A stretch of 64,000 bases of DNA from Rudanella paleaurantiibacter (GCF_009184635.1 NZ_WELI01000003.1:682001-746000); one strand, 5' to 3'; numbered from the stretch's first letter, positions 35,261 to 44,270 are shown. Notes: generated by a model from the letters alone, not told the origin. Program-made: numbers and translations.

Positions 35261-35380
35261 ATGAAGAAGTACCCTGTTTCGCCGGTTCCTGACGCGCTCA
35301 AGCTGTTTTTTGGGAGCTTAGCCCTTATCTGGCTCTGCGGCCTGCTGTTTTTCTTCTGGTCAATTCTGCACCGGATCTAA
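35261..35380 (+). CDS. Small single-helix membrane protein (39 aa)
   Basis: ATG at 35261 opens a 39-codon frame, MKKYPVSPVPDALKLFFGSL and onward, with one strong hydrophobic helix (about 19-36, LALIWLCGLLFFFWSIL) bounded by Lys at the N-terminus and His-Arg at the C-terminus. The basic start plus a single helix is typical of bacterial small membrane proteins. It lies alone between a structured region and repeat copy B. It may be chance, but the composition is unlike random frames nearby. No function is proposed. Confidence 0.5.
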   Translation: MKKYPVSPVPDALKLFFGSLALIWLCGLLFFFWSILHRI

Positions 35381-35394
35381 GAGGTCTTATCAGT

Positions 35395-35512
35395 GAATGT
35401 AAAATGTACATTCAGTACTGGACATTCGGACTTCAGACACTGGACATTAGACTTACTACCTTTAGATAAGGAGGTCTAACGTCCAACGTCTAATATCCAG
35501 TACTGAGCACTG
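35395..35512. repeat. Hairpin-forming dispersed repeat, copy B
   Basis: Shares about 50 nt with copy A. Its outer ends, CAGTACTGGACATT and AATATCCAGTACTG, are near-perfect inverted repeats, and a small GAATGT...TACATTC hairpin sits at its left edge. Confidence 0.85.
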
Positions 35513-35589
35513 TTCATTATTCCGAAGGCTTCACAAAAACAGACCCTTCGGCACTGCTGATAAGCAACAGGGCGGTAACTTCGTGCCCT

Positions 35590-36825
35590 ATGCTGACCGA
35601 CCGCCGACTGCTGCTGATCTACGCCATTATTTTTATCGACGTTGTGGTGGGTTCGGCCATTGGCCCCATCCTGCCCGAGTTTGTCCGAACCACTACCCGA
35701 CCCCAACTGTGGCTGGCCGCCGGTACGGGGTTATTTTTGGGAATGCAGCTATTTTCGGCGCCCCTGCTGGGTAAACTCTCCGATGGCTACGGTCGCCGGC
35801 CAATTTTCGTTCTCTCGGCCGTGGGTACCCTACTGGCCAATAGCCTGCTTTTCCCCCTCCGGTTAGGTGCTTTTCTGGCCAACCGCGTCAGCGACGGACT
35901 TACCAACGGCATGTATGCCACCGTCCGGTCGGCCATTACCGATATTTCACCCAAAGAGCAGCTCTTCAAAAACCTCGGTATCGAGGGCTCCATTATCTCG
36001 CTCGGGTTCGTGATTGGCCCGGCGGTATCGGGGTTGTTGCTCACCCTGCTCGATGCCCAGCCCGGCCATCAGGCTCCCGTTGTGGTGGTTATGGCCGTAA
36101 CCCTTTCCGTACTAAACGTAGGGCTGAGCCTGCTACTACGCGAAACCCGGCCGGGCACGTCGGCGGTGTCGGCAAGTGAACTAAGAAAGGAGTTGATTAA
36201 GGCGCTCAACGTGACTACCCTCTGGCGTCGGCTTCTGGAGAAAGACCGGCAGGCACCCGGCCTTAAGCAGCTCGTGATGATGCAGTTGGCCTTGACCCTG
36301 GGTATCGGGTATTACTTCTACTTTGTCACGTTTGCCAGTTTTGGCCCGTTGCAGATGGACGCCCGCGACATTTCCTACTTTTTCATGTATTTCGGGGCCC
36401 TAAGCGTGGTCATCAGCTTCGTGTTTTACACCTACCTCGCCGACCGGATTCCACAGGCCCGGGCCATATTCTGGCTAGCGGCTCTCTCGGTGCCGGTTTT
36501 GGCTGGTTACGGGCTGGTAGGTACGTCGCGGGTAAGCCTTTATGTGCTGGTAACGGTCGACTGCCTGACTATTTCGCTTATTCAGGGGCTTATTGAAGGG
36601 CTTATGGCCCAACGCACCACCGATGCCGACCGGGGCGAAGTTTTCGGTCTTAATCAGGCTTTGCAGGGACTGGCGAGTTTTGCCACCACGCTTGTATTTG
36701 GCGGGTTGTCGCTGCTCGATTTACGGTTGCCGTTTGGATGGTTTGCGGCTTGTCTGGGTGTTGTGGCCTGGCTCGCGTGGCGGGTGCGGGGCCGCGAAAG
36801 CATCCGAAGTCATGGCGCGGCCTAA
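35590..36825 (+). CDS. MFS transporter, TetA-like
   Basis: A 411-residue major facilitator with twelve predicted helices, a proton-driven efflux pump of the drug:H+ antiporter (DHA1, TetA/Bcr) type. The motif A loop GKLSDGYGRRPIF lies between helices 2 and 3, and ANRVSDGLTNGMYATVRSAITD resembles the helix 4-5 region of TetA proteins; GSIISLGFVIGPAVSGLL is motif C-like. The substrate is unknown, and resistance should not be inferred from the family alone. The lipoprotein gene starts 33 bp downstream on the same strand. Confidence 0.9.
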   Translation: MLTDRRLLLIYAIIFIDVVVGSAIGPILPEFVRTTTRPQLWLAAGTGLFLGMQLFSAPLLGKLSDGYGRRPIFVLSAVGTLLANSLLFPLRLGAFLANRVSDGLTNGMYATVRSAITDISPKEQLFKNLGIEGSIISLGFVIGPAVSGLLLTLLDAQPGHQAPVVVVMAVTLSVLNVGLSLLLRETRPGTSAVSASELRKELIKALNVTTLWRRLLEKDRQAPGLKQLVMMQLALTLGIGYYFYFVTFASFGPLQMDARDISYFFMYFGALSVVISFVFYTYLADRIPQARAIFWLAALSVPVLAGYGLVGTSRVSLYVLVTVDCLTISLIQGLIEGLMAQRTTDADRGEVFGLNQALQGLASFATTLVFGGLSLLDLRLPFGWFAACLGVVAWLAWRVRGRESIRSHGAA

Positions 36826-36858
36826 TGCCCACCCGATTCAAAAAAAAGACTTCTGTCG

Positions 36859-37404
36859 ATGCCCATGTCAAGCTCCAACGTCTTTATTGTTCTGGCTCTC
36901 TTTGGTTTACTGAGTTGCCAACCCCGCAGGGAGCCTACCCCCGAACCCAAACAATACAGCGTTCCGGCCGAGGTAGAGCCGTACGTGAAGGCCTTTCGCG
37001 AAGTGGCCCAGACCTACGGGCAAACCGTTCCGGCTGACAACCTCATTATCACATTTGGCCAACCCAACCGGGCCGATGCCTGTGCGCAATGCACCCTTGC
37101 CGCCGGTCAAACACCCCGGATTACGATCAAAATGGAGGATTTGTGCTGGAAAAACGCGAGTAACGCCGAACGCGAAGCACTCGTTTTCCACGAGTTAGGC
37201 CACTGCTGGCTCAAACGCGACCACCGCAACGACCGGCTTCCGAATGGCGCATACGCCAGCCTGATGAACCCCGACGATGTTTCGGTGTATGCCGTTTGCC
37301 GCTACCCTATTGGTGAGCCTGTTTGCGACAAACGGTCCCGTCGGCCTTACTACCTCGACGAGCTATTCAACCCCGCAGCCCCTACGCCAACCTGGGCGCG
37401 CTAA
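36859..37404 (+). CDS. Lipoprotein with metzincin-like zinc motif
   Basis: A 181-residue predicted lipoprotein (hydrophobic leader, lipobox LLSC near residue 20). It contains HELGHCWLKRDH (111-122), with the zincin HExxH and a third His one residue further than in canonical metzincins, followed by SLMNP (134-138) where M136 could be the Met-turn. This suggests a small zinc endopeptidase at the cell envelope. Four further cysteines (in CAQC, CRY, VCDK) could form disulfides. It follows the MFS gene closely; a functional link is not evident. The start may be the second ATG at 36865. Confidence 0.72.
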   Translation: MPMSSSNVFIVLALFGLLSCQPRREPTPEPKQYSVPAEVEPYVKAFREVAQTYGQTVPADNLIITFGQPNRADACAQCTLAAGQTPRITIKMEDLCWKNASNAEREALVFHELGHCWLKRDHRNDRLPNGAYASLMNPDDVSVYAVCRYPIGEPVCDKRSRRPYYLDELFNPAAPTPTWAR

Positions 37405-37438
37405 GCCCCAAACAGAGCCAAAACAGCCGGGGCTATTC

Positions 37439-37765
37439 TCAACCGCCAACTTTCCCAAATGGCTTAAACCCGTTCTCGCGGGTTACAATTACCTCTTTTA
37501 CCTCAATATAGGGTTTGCTGAACAGTTCGGTATCGCGCAGAGCCTCCATAAACACGTAATACTGATTGAGGTCGTTGCAGGAAATCATCATCACATCGGA
37601 GAACCGGGCATGAAACGCTTCGGCATCGAATAGGCGCACCTGTACCTCTTGCTCAAACCGGGCAAAAAGGGGCGTGGTTTTGCGGTCAAAGAAGGCTTCG
37701 CGCTGACTCCGTGAAAGCGACAGCCAGGCTGGTAATGCCTGGTACAAAACAAAGATGGTGTACAT
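37439..37765 (-). CDS. Darcynin family protein
   Basis: A 108-residue cytoplasmic protein of the darcynin family, whose function is unknown. Recognisable features are the opening YTIFVLYQALPAWLSLSR, then FDAEAFHARFSDVMMISC, NDLNQYYVFMEALRDTELF and KPYIEVKEVIV. The fold is likely a ferredoxin-like (dabb-type) dimer. The start at 37765 gives the family N-terminus; the extension to 37828 is Pro/Phe-rich and unlikely. A 6-bp hairpin (37404-37409 with 37429-37434) separates it from the convergent lipoprotein gene. Confidence 0.75.
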   Translation of the reverse strand: MYTIFVLYQALPAWLSLSRSQREAFFDRKTTPLFARFEQEVQVRLFDAEAFHARFSDVMMISCNDLNQYYVFMEALRDTELFSKPYIEVKEVIVTRENGFKPFGKVGG

Positions 37766-37880
37766 GGAGAAGGGAAGAAAGGAGAATGGAGGAAAGGGAT
37801 AAGGATTAAATCGAAGCCATAACTCCAATCAGCCCGTTTCTTGTTCCAGCCCCTTCCTCCCATCCTGCTTTCCTCCTTTC

Positions 37881-39755
37881 TTATTGATACCCTCTTGCCT
37901 GAAGCTGAAACAGTTCGGCGTAGCGGCCACCCTGCGCCAGCAACTCAGCATGAGAGCCCAGCTCGATCAGACGGCCCCCTTCGAGCACCAGAATACGGTC
38001 GGCCATCCGGACGGTGCTGAACCGGTGCGAGATAATAACCGAGCTTTTGCCCTCCGTAAGGCCCGCAAACCGCTGAAACACCTCGTATTCGGCGCGGGCG
38101 TCGAGGGCTGCTGTTGGTTCGTCGAGAATAATCAGCTGGGCGTCGCGCATGTAGGCCCGTGCCAGGGCCACTTTCTGCCACTCGCCCCCCGACAGCTCAA
38201 CCCCCTTGTTGAACGAGCGCCCCAGTTGCTGATCGTACCCGGCGGGGAGCTTGGCAATCACCGAATCGGCCAGGCTCCGTTGGGCCGACGATTCGATCCG
38301 GGGCTGATTGGTGCGTTCGTCGATATCGCCCACGGCAATGTTGACCCCTGCCGACATTTTGAACCGGACATAATCCTGAAAAATCACCCCAACGTTGCGC
38401 CGGAGATCAGCCAGATCGTACTCACGCAGGTCGCGGCCGTCGAGCAGGATACGCCCTTCCGAGGGGTCGTACAAACGAGCGAGCAACTTGACCAGCGTCG
38501 TCTTCCCGGCGCCATTTTCGCCCACCAGGGCTAGCTTTTCGCCCGGCCGCAGCGTAAACGACAGGTTCCGAATTGCCCAGCGTTCGGGGGCATTGGCGTA
38601 CTGAAAACCCACGTTTTCGAACACAAACCCCTCCCGAATAGGTTGCGGCACCCGGAGTGGCTCGCCAACAGCGGGGTCGTTGGGTGAATGGATTTTGGGC
38701 TGAATGGCGAAATAGTCGAACAAATCCTGCAAGTAGAGAGCCTCTTGCGTTAAACCACTGAACTGCAACAGAATACTTTCCAGCGAACCCCGCACCTGCC
38801 GAAACGCCCCGGCCAGAAACGTCAGATCACCGAGCGAAATCTGCCCGGCTACGGCCCGCCCGATAATCCAGACATAAGCCGCGTAATACCCCGCCGTGCC
38901 TAAGGCCGTCAGTACCGTACCCCAGCCCGCCCGGCTAATGGCCAACGCACGATTTTTGACGTAGTATGTCCACGACAATGTTCTGAACCGGTCGATGAGG
39001 AAGCCCGAAAGACCAAAAATCTTTACCTCCTTGGCCGTATCGTCGGCAGCACCCACGTAGCGCAGGTAGTCCAGTTCGCGTCGTTCGGGGGTCCAGTTCC
39101 GCGAGAGCGAGTAACTCCGCTGATTGAAGTAGTTGTCGGCCGCAAAGGCGGGCAATACCGCCAGCACCAGCAACCCGATGAGCCAGGGGTTGTACACCAC
39201 CAGACCAGCCGCCAGAAACACCACCGAAATGATTTCCTGCACCTGCCCAAATACCTGCGATAGTAATACCGTGCGGCCGGTCGTTTGCCGACGGGCGCGT
39301 TCGAGTTTATCGTAAAAGGCGGCATCTTCAAACTGCTCCAGATCGAGCGAGGCCGCGTGTTCCATGAGCCGGATAGACGTTTGGTTGGCAAACAGATCGC
39401 CCAGCAGGCTGTCGAGCAGCGACACCAGTCGCCCCAGGGCTGTAGCCAGCACCGCCAGGCCAAACTCGGCCCCCACCAGTTGCCAGAGGTAGGTGGTATC
39501 AGGATTGGCACCCTGCGCCATGAGCCGCACCACCTCGTCGATAATCAGTTTACCCACATAGAGGGCGGCCGCCGGGATAGCCGCCCGTACCAATCGCCCG
39601 AAGGCGTTGCCCAAAAATAGACCGGGCGAGGTTTGCCACACCAGCCGAAAAAAGGCGGGTAGGTTTTTGAGTGCACTAAACCGATCTCGCCAACTGAGTG
39701 TCTCGGCGGCCGGTTGTGCTGGATTAGAAGAATGAGACGCTTTACTTTTAGCCAT
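37881..39755 (-). CDS. ABC exporter, fused membrane and ATPase domains
   Basis: A 624-residue half-transporter of the type IV (MsbA/B-family) fold that works as a homodimer. The membrane domain (about 35-340, six helices) is followed by the ATPase domain with Walker A GENGAGKTT (near 412), signature LSGGEWQKVALARAYMRDA, Walker B LIILDEPTAALD and the H-loop switch ISHRF. The N-terminus is a hydrophilic tail (SKASHSSNPAQPAAE). It may export lipid, peptide or drug; nothing in the neighbourhood points to a substrate. Confidence 0.93.
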   Translation of the reverse strand: MAKSKASHSSNPAQPAAETLSWRDRFSALKNLPAFFRLVWQTSPGLFLGNAFGRLVRAAIPAAALYVGKLIIDEVVRLMAQGANPDTTYLWQLVGAEFGLAVLATALGRLVSLLDSLLGDLFANQTSIRLMEHAASLDLEQFEDAAFYDKLERARRQTTGRTVLLSQVFGQVQEIISVVFLAAGLVVYNPWLIGLLVLAVLPAFAADNYFNQRSYSLSRNWTPERRELDYLRYVGAADDTAKEVKIFGLSGFLIDRFRTLSWTYYVKNRALAISRAGWGTVLTALGTAGYYAAYVWIIGRAVAGQISLGDLTFLAGAFRQVRGSLESILLQFSGLTQEALYLQDLFDYFAIQPKIHSPNDPAVGEPLRVPQPIREGFVFENVGFQYANAPERWAIRNLSFTLRPGEKLALVGENGAGKTTLVKLLARLYDPSEGRILLDGRDLREYDLADLRRNVGVIFQDYVRFKMSAGVNIAVGDIDERTNQPRIESSAQRSLADSVIAKLPAGYDQQLGRSFNKGVELSGGEWQKVALARAYMRDAQLIILDEPTAALDARAEYEVFQRFAGLTEGKSSVIISHRFSTVRMADRILVLEGGRLIELGSHAELLAQGGRYAELFQLQARGYQ

Positions 39756-39974
39756 ACATGAATGCAGCGCCGGGCCACTGGCCAGGGCACAAACGTATCA
39801 CAAATTGCCTGTCTGATTGGTTCAGTGCTACACCCCTGAGTATCTGCCCAAAGAGTACTGAGGCCGACTTTTAATCCAGCCTACTGATGGGCATTCAGAC
39901 CCGATTAACTAACTTGTTTCTTTAATTGAGGTCTATACGTCTCTCTTTACCCGTAACCCGTTCTGATGTAAACA

Positions 39975-41915
39975 ATGTTTACTCCTCTTCAATCGGTCAC
40001 TCGTACCCCAACCCAGCCGGCCAATCAGATGATTTTGTACGGGCTGATGGTCTGCGTACCGTTGCGCAGCGCCGTTACGGGCGACATTACCGACGGGGTG
40101 CTGGTTGACCTCAACGAGCGGGCGCTGAGCGATTTTGGTCAACCCCGGCAACAGCTCATCGGGCAGCCAATCACCGTCTTGCTGGGCCTTGAGCCATCGG
40201 GCCGGTTACTGCATCAACTAGCGCAGGTTGCCGAGAGTGGCGCATCGAGCCGGTTTGAGGCCCAGTTCCGATTTCCGGGTAGTGAAACGCCCGAGGATTA
40301 CGACGTGCAACTGACGCCATTTGAAGGTCGGGTTCTGATAAACTATTACCCCCTCGCCCGCGATCAGCCCGACCAGACCCAGCCGCAGCCAGACCACCTC
40401 TCCGCGCTTGTGCAGAACGCCCTGACGGGCCTGACCTGCCTGGAGCCTGTTCACGATGCTTCCGGTGTTATTATCGACTTCCGGTACCTGCTTGTCAACC
40501 AGCACGCGATTCAACTCGCCCGCAAATCGGCCGAGCAACTCTTGGGCCACCGGATGCTCGAACTCTACCCGACCATTCAGGGGAGTCTGCTGTTCCGAAA
40601 GTGGCTCGAAGCCTACCAAACTGGTCAGCCAACGCAGTTTCTGAACTCGTTTACGCTTCCCAACGGCCAAACCCGCTGGTACGAAAGCCGCACTGTCCGC
40701 TACAGCGATGTACTTATCGAGTCGTTTAACGATGTAACGGAACAGAAACAGCGCGAGCTACAACAACACGATCAGGCGGCCCTGCTCGAACGAGTCCTCA
40801 ATACCACCCAAAGTGCTATTTTGGTCCTCCGGCCCGAACTGAGCGAAACCGGCGACCTGCTCGATTTGCAGGTGACGCTCGCTAACCAGACAGCCCGTCA
40901 CTGGTTCAACCTGTCGGCCCTCGACCGGATGACCCAGACGTTCATGCCGATTGGCATGGCGGTTTCCGGCAACGCCTTTTTCGACGTCTGTCAGCGGGTG
41001 CTCCAGTCAGGGATGCCCGAACGAACCATTTTTTCGTTCGGAAACCGGCAGTACGATATGGCCATTGCCCCCCTGAACTACTCGCTGACTATCTCGGCCT
41101 TCGACGTTACAGACCTTCAAACCCAGCGAGAGCAACTCGAAATCAGCAATTTCGACCTCCGGCGCTCGGGCGAGAACCTCCGCCAATTTGCGCAGGTAGC
41201 CTCCGGTGACCTCATCACTCCGCTTCGTAAGATTCTGTCGTTCACCGAATTGATGCAACAACAGTATTCCGACAAACTTCCGCCCGACGGGATTGATGTG
41301 CTCCGGCGCGTACAAACGGCCGCCCGGCGTATGGATATGTTTCTGCACGATCTGCTGGCTTACTCACGCTTGAGTGCGCAAACCCAGCACATGGAGTCGT
41401 TCGAGCTTTCGGCTTTAATCAATGAGTTGGCAACCGAAGACCTGTGGCCGCTCATTCATCAGAGTGGAGCACGGCTTACGATTGGTCAACTGCCGGTGCT
41501 CACGGCCAACCGCGCGCAGATTCGCCAGTTACTGCTCAACCTGCTCACCAACGCGCTCACGTTTCGGCGGGCGGGCATCACGCCGGAGATTGAGATCAGG
41601 GCACGCCTTATTCCGTACACTGAGCTGCCCAACGTAGCCATACAAACAACCGGGCAGGCCGAGCCAACGGGTACGGCTCTGTACCATGAAATAAGCGTGA
41701 GCGACAACGGGACCGGCTTTGAGGGCACCAGCGACGAGCAGGTATTTCAGGCTTTTTTGCGGCTCAAATCACGGAGTCGGCACGATGGGTCGGGGATTGG
41801 GCTCGCTATATGCCGTCGCATCGTCGAAAATCACCGTGGATATATTTCCGCCGTTGGCGAGCCGGGTGTAGGGGCTACGTTTCGTATCTTTCTGCCAGCA
41901 ATTGAAACGAGTTAG
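39975..41915 (+). CDS. PAS-domain histidine-kinase-like protein lacking the phosphoacceptor histidine
   Basis: A 646-residue soluble sensor protein with three PAS-like regions (about 25-130, 140-265, 270-385), then a dimerisation helix pair and an ATPase domain. The expected phosphoacceptor motif ASHDL reads ASGDL, with Gly at residue 411 (GGT, 41205-41207), so autophosphorylation at the usual site is impossible. The ATPase boxes look usable: N box LLLNLLTNALTF (with Thr for the usual Lys), G1 SDNGTGFE, and G2 GSGIGLAI. It is therefore a probable pseudokinase or phosphatase/regulator rather than a conventional kinase. No response regulator gene is adjacent. Confidence 0.88.
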   Translation: MFTPLQSVTRTPTQPANQMILYGLMVCVPLRSAVTGDITDGVLVDLNERALSDFGQPRQQLIGQPITVLLGLEPSGRLLHQLAQVAESGASSRFEAQFRFPGSETPEDYDVQLTPFEGRVLINYYPLARDQPDQTQPQPDHLSALVQNALTGLTCLEPVHDASGVIIDFRYLLVNQHAIQLARKSAEQLLGHRMLELYPTIQGSLLFRKWLEAYQTGQPTQFLNSFTLPNGQTRWYESRTVRYSDVLIESFNDVTEQKQRELQQHDQAALLERVLNTTQSAILVLRPELSETGDLLDLQVTLANQTARHWFNLSALDRMTQTFMPIGMAVSGNAFFDVCQRVLQSGMPERTIFSFGNRQYDMAIAPLNYSLTISAFDVTDLQTQREQLEISNFDLRRSGENLRQFAQVASGDLITPLRKILSFTELMQQQYSDKLPPDGIDVLRRVQTAARRMDMFLHDLLAYSRLSAQTQHMESFELSALINELATEDLWPLIHQSGARLTIGQLPVLTANRAQIRQLLLNLLTNALTFRRAGITPEIEIRARLIPYTELPNVAIQTTGQAEPTGTALYHEISVSDNGTGFEGTSDEQVFQAFLRLKSRSRHDGSGIGLAICRRIVENHRGYISAVGEPGVGATFRIFLPAIETS

Positions 41916-41960
41916 GAGTTGGTGGTTAAGCGTTAGTGATAGTTGAAAGTTGGGCACCCC

Positions 41961-42010
41961 AAACTGTGAACTGCAAACCGTAGACTGTAAACCACAAACT
42001 GTAAACTGTA
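41961..42010. repeat. Reiterated AAACTG/AAACCG words before the thioredoxin gene
   Basis: The 12- to 14-nt words AAACTGTGAACTG, AAACCGTAGACTG, TAAACCACAAACTG and TAAACTGTAA follow one another directly, ending 12 nt before the ATG at 42022. Confidence 0.6.
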
Positions 42011-42021
42011 ATCTCAGTCCC

Positions 42022-43389
42022 ATGCGTCGATTTTTACTTCTGAGTGTGTTTGTTTTGAGCACTGGGCTAACCGCAATGGCCGATGGTGTTCGGTTTTTTC
42101 AGGGCTCCTGGGGGCAACTTTTGAGTGAAGCCAAGCGCCAGAACAAGCCCATTTTTGTGGATGTGTACACCACCTGGTGCGGCCCCTGCAAACTCATGAC
42201 GTCGCAGGCATTCCCAAACCCACGGGTGGCCTCCCGCATGAACGAACACTTTGTTAACTACAAACTCGACGCTGAAAAAGGCGACGGACAAAGCATTGCC
42301 AAACGGTACGGGGTACAGGGCTACCCGACGTCGCTGTTTCTGACGCCCGACGGCAAACTGCTGCACCGGGCCATCGGCTACAATGGGATCGACAAGTTTC
42401 TGGCCGAAGCCCAAAAAGCTATTTCCGACGCCAAAGAGGCCCGTACAATGGCCATCTGGAATGCCGAATACGACCGGGGCGAGCGCTCGGCTAAATTCCT
42501 GCGGGGTATGCTGCTCAAACAAACCGAATACGACCGGGCCACCGCCGACGTACTCGACGATTACGTAAAAATCCTGCCCAAAGCCGATACCCTTGCGGCC
42601 GATGAAATCAAGTTTTTGAGCGATGTCCTGTCGACCACGTACACCAAGGCTTATTTGCTGCTCGCCAGGCAAACCACTTCGGTAGCGGGGCAAGCGGCCA
42701 AACAACCCCTCTTACCCGGTCTGACCAAAGCCCTGAGCCGGGCCGAACAGTTTGATTTTCAGGATGCCGTGGCAAGTCAGGACGAAGTACAGCTCGAACA
42801 ACTCATCAAGCATATCAACGCCCGCCAACAGGCTCAAAACCCAGCTTTGGCCAAAACACCCGTTGAGCAAAAAGCCATTTTGGAGCGCGAGGCCGACGAC
42901 GTTCGGCTTCGATTTTACCGGGCATCGCGGCTACCGGCTCACTACATTGCTCTGGCCAAAAAAATTGCCGAAACCCGGCTCATGACCCGCACCGCAACGG
43001 AGTTGGCCCGCGCCGATTCGCTTGCGTACCTCCAATCGCAACGGATAGATTCGGGGGTAGCGACCCAATCAACCGACTCAACCGCAACAACGACCCCGCA
43101 AGCCGACCGGTCGGCGGTATCGCGTTTGACGGCGCTGCAACTATGCGACCTCGCCCGCAACTTAACCGAGCAATCGGCTGATAAAAAAGACTTAGCGCAG
43201 GCCTTGCGTTGGTCTGAGCGAGCGGTGCAACTGCACAACCACCCCAGTACGGTGCTCGTGCACGCCCGGCTCCTCAACCGGGCCGGCCGGCGAACCGAGG
43301 CTCAGCGACAACTCCGCGACGCCATTTCACGGCAGCAACCCGACCATGATTCGGTACCGATGCTACAGGCCGAACTGAACAAGTTATAA
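42022..43389 (+). CDS. Secreted thioredoxin-fold protein with helical repeats
   Basis: A 455-residue protein with a signal peptide (MRRFLLLSVFVLSTGLTAMA). Residues 25-150 are a thioredoxin-like domain with active site WCGPC (C53, C56) and a cis-proline loop at QGYPTSLF, resembling DUF255/thioredoxin_7 periplasmic reductases. The remaining 300 residues are alpha-helical, with Ala/Leu/Gln-rich TPR-like repeats (for example QALRWSERAVQLHNHPSTVLVHARLL). It probably acts as a periplasmic disulfide reductase or chaperone. The ATG at 42022 directly precedes the signal sequence; upstream frames lie in the word repeat. Confidence 0.85.
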   Translation: MRRFLLLSVFVLSTGLTAMADGVRFFQGSWGQLLSEAKRQNKPIFVDVYTTWCGPCKLMTSQAFPNPRVASRMNEHFVNYKLDAEKGDGQSIAKRYGVQGYPTSLFLTPDGKLLHRAIGYNGIDKFLAEAQKAISDAKEARTMAIWNAEYDRGERSAKFLRGMLLKQTEYDRATADVLDDYVKILPKADTLAADEIKFLSDVLSTTYTKAYLLLARQTTSVAGQAAKQPLLPGLTKALSRAEQFDFQDAVASQDEVQLEQLIKHINARQQAQNPALAKTPVEQKAILEREADDVRLRFYRASRLPAHYIALAKKIAETRLMTRTATELARADSLAYLQSQRIDSGVATQSTDSTATTTPQADRSAVSRLTALQLCDLARNLTEQSADKKDLAQALRWSERAVQLHNHPSTVLVHARLLNRAGRRTEAQRQLRDAISRQQPDHDSVPMLQAELNKL

Positions 43390-43418
43390 CCCTGATCCAC
43401 AACCCAGCGGGCGCAACC

Positions 43419-44159
43419 TCACGCGAGGCTCACCTCCACCGTAAGTTGGCTTGCCAGCACATCGGCCATGGCCCGCAGGCCCCATTGCTCGCTGCGGTGA
43501 TGCCCCACGGCCAGTACGCCTATCCCACTCGCCCGCACGGTGGCTTCGGCCGCTTTTCGGTACTGCCCAGTCAGGTACAGGGTTGCGCCCCGGTCGGCGG
43601 ACTCCTGCACCAGGGCTGGCGTCATGGCACCCACCACCGCCACCCGACTCACCCGCTTTTCGGGGTTACCAACCCAATCATCCCACCCACCGAAACAGGT
43701 TTGAATCTGCCCGGCTACATCCCCCAACAAACGAGGCTCCCGGAAATCAGCTATCATGCCGATGGCCCGTCGGGGCAGCTCAGAGCCACCAGGGTCTATA
43801 GCCTGTTTGTAGCCAATTTCTTCGAGTGGCCCCAACGCCAACGCTTCGGCTAAAGCCACGTTGTAGCCCATCGTAAACGTTTCATCAAACGGCAGGTGGT
43901 GCGCCAAAACACCCACATCGGGCGGGAGGGCATCGACCGGAAGCTGCCACGGTCGGTGCAGCCAAACAGCATCGAGCTTGTGTTGGCTTACCCATTCACC
44001 GATCTCAGCAACGGGCTCAAGCGCCAGCCCCAAACGCTCAACCGGCCGCTCCGATGCCCGAAAAACGCCCCCCTTTTCGTCGGGTGTGTACCGTTCAGTA
44101 CGCAATAGTTCGGCCATCCACGCGGCTAACCCCTCAAGAGACAACATCTTTTTACCCAT
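43419..44159 (-). CDS. Nif3-like dinuclear-metal protein, divergent
   Basis: A protein of about 246 residues resembling the Nif3/YbgI (GTP cyclohydrolase I type 2-like) family. The C-terminal half carries family features: VAVVGAMTPALVQESADRGATLYLTGQYRKAAEATVRASGIGVLAVGHHRSEQWGL, where GHHRSE corresponds to the usual GHYxTE metal site; AHHLPFDET in the N-terminal half corresponds to the HH(P) site. The TGDLKYH motif is altered to TGQYRKA, so metal coordination may differ. Start at 44159 or 44147 (both ATG); a GGTAAAAAG lies before the second. The promoter region is shared with the divergent MATE gene. Confidence 0.68.
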   Translation of the reverse strand: MGKKMLSLEGLAAWMAELLRTERYTPDEKGGVFRASERPVERLGLALEPVAEIGEWVSQHKLDAVWLHRPWQLPVDALPPDVGVLAHHLPFDETFTMGYNVALAEALALGPLEEIGYKQAIDPGGSELPRRAIGMIADFREPRLLGDVAGQIQTCFGGWDDWVGNPEKRVSRVAVVGAMTPALVQESADRGATLYLTGQYRKAAEATVRASGIGVLAVGHHRSEQWGLRAMADVLASQLTVEVSLA

Positions 44160-44232
44160 ACACAACCAACAGACTATCAATCTATTAGTTTCAAGAACCG
44201 AGCTAATACACCACCCGTTTACTCAGTTGGGC

Positions 44233-44264
44233 TTGACAAAGGGATTTTCTTTTTCCTACTTTTG
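44233..44264 (+). promoter_or_regulatory. Sigma-A promoter of the MATE leader
   Basis: TTG (44233-44235), a 21-nt spacer, then TACTTTTG (44257-44264), both matching the Bacteroidota consensus. The predicted transcript would start near 44271, about 170 nt before the MATE ATG. Confidence 0.65.
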
Positions 44265-44270
44265 TACCTC

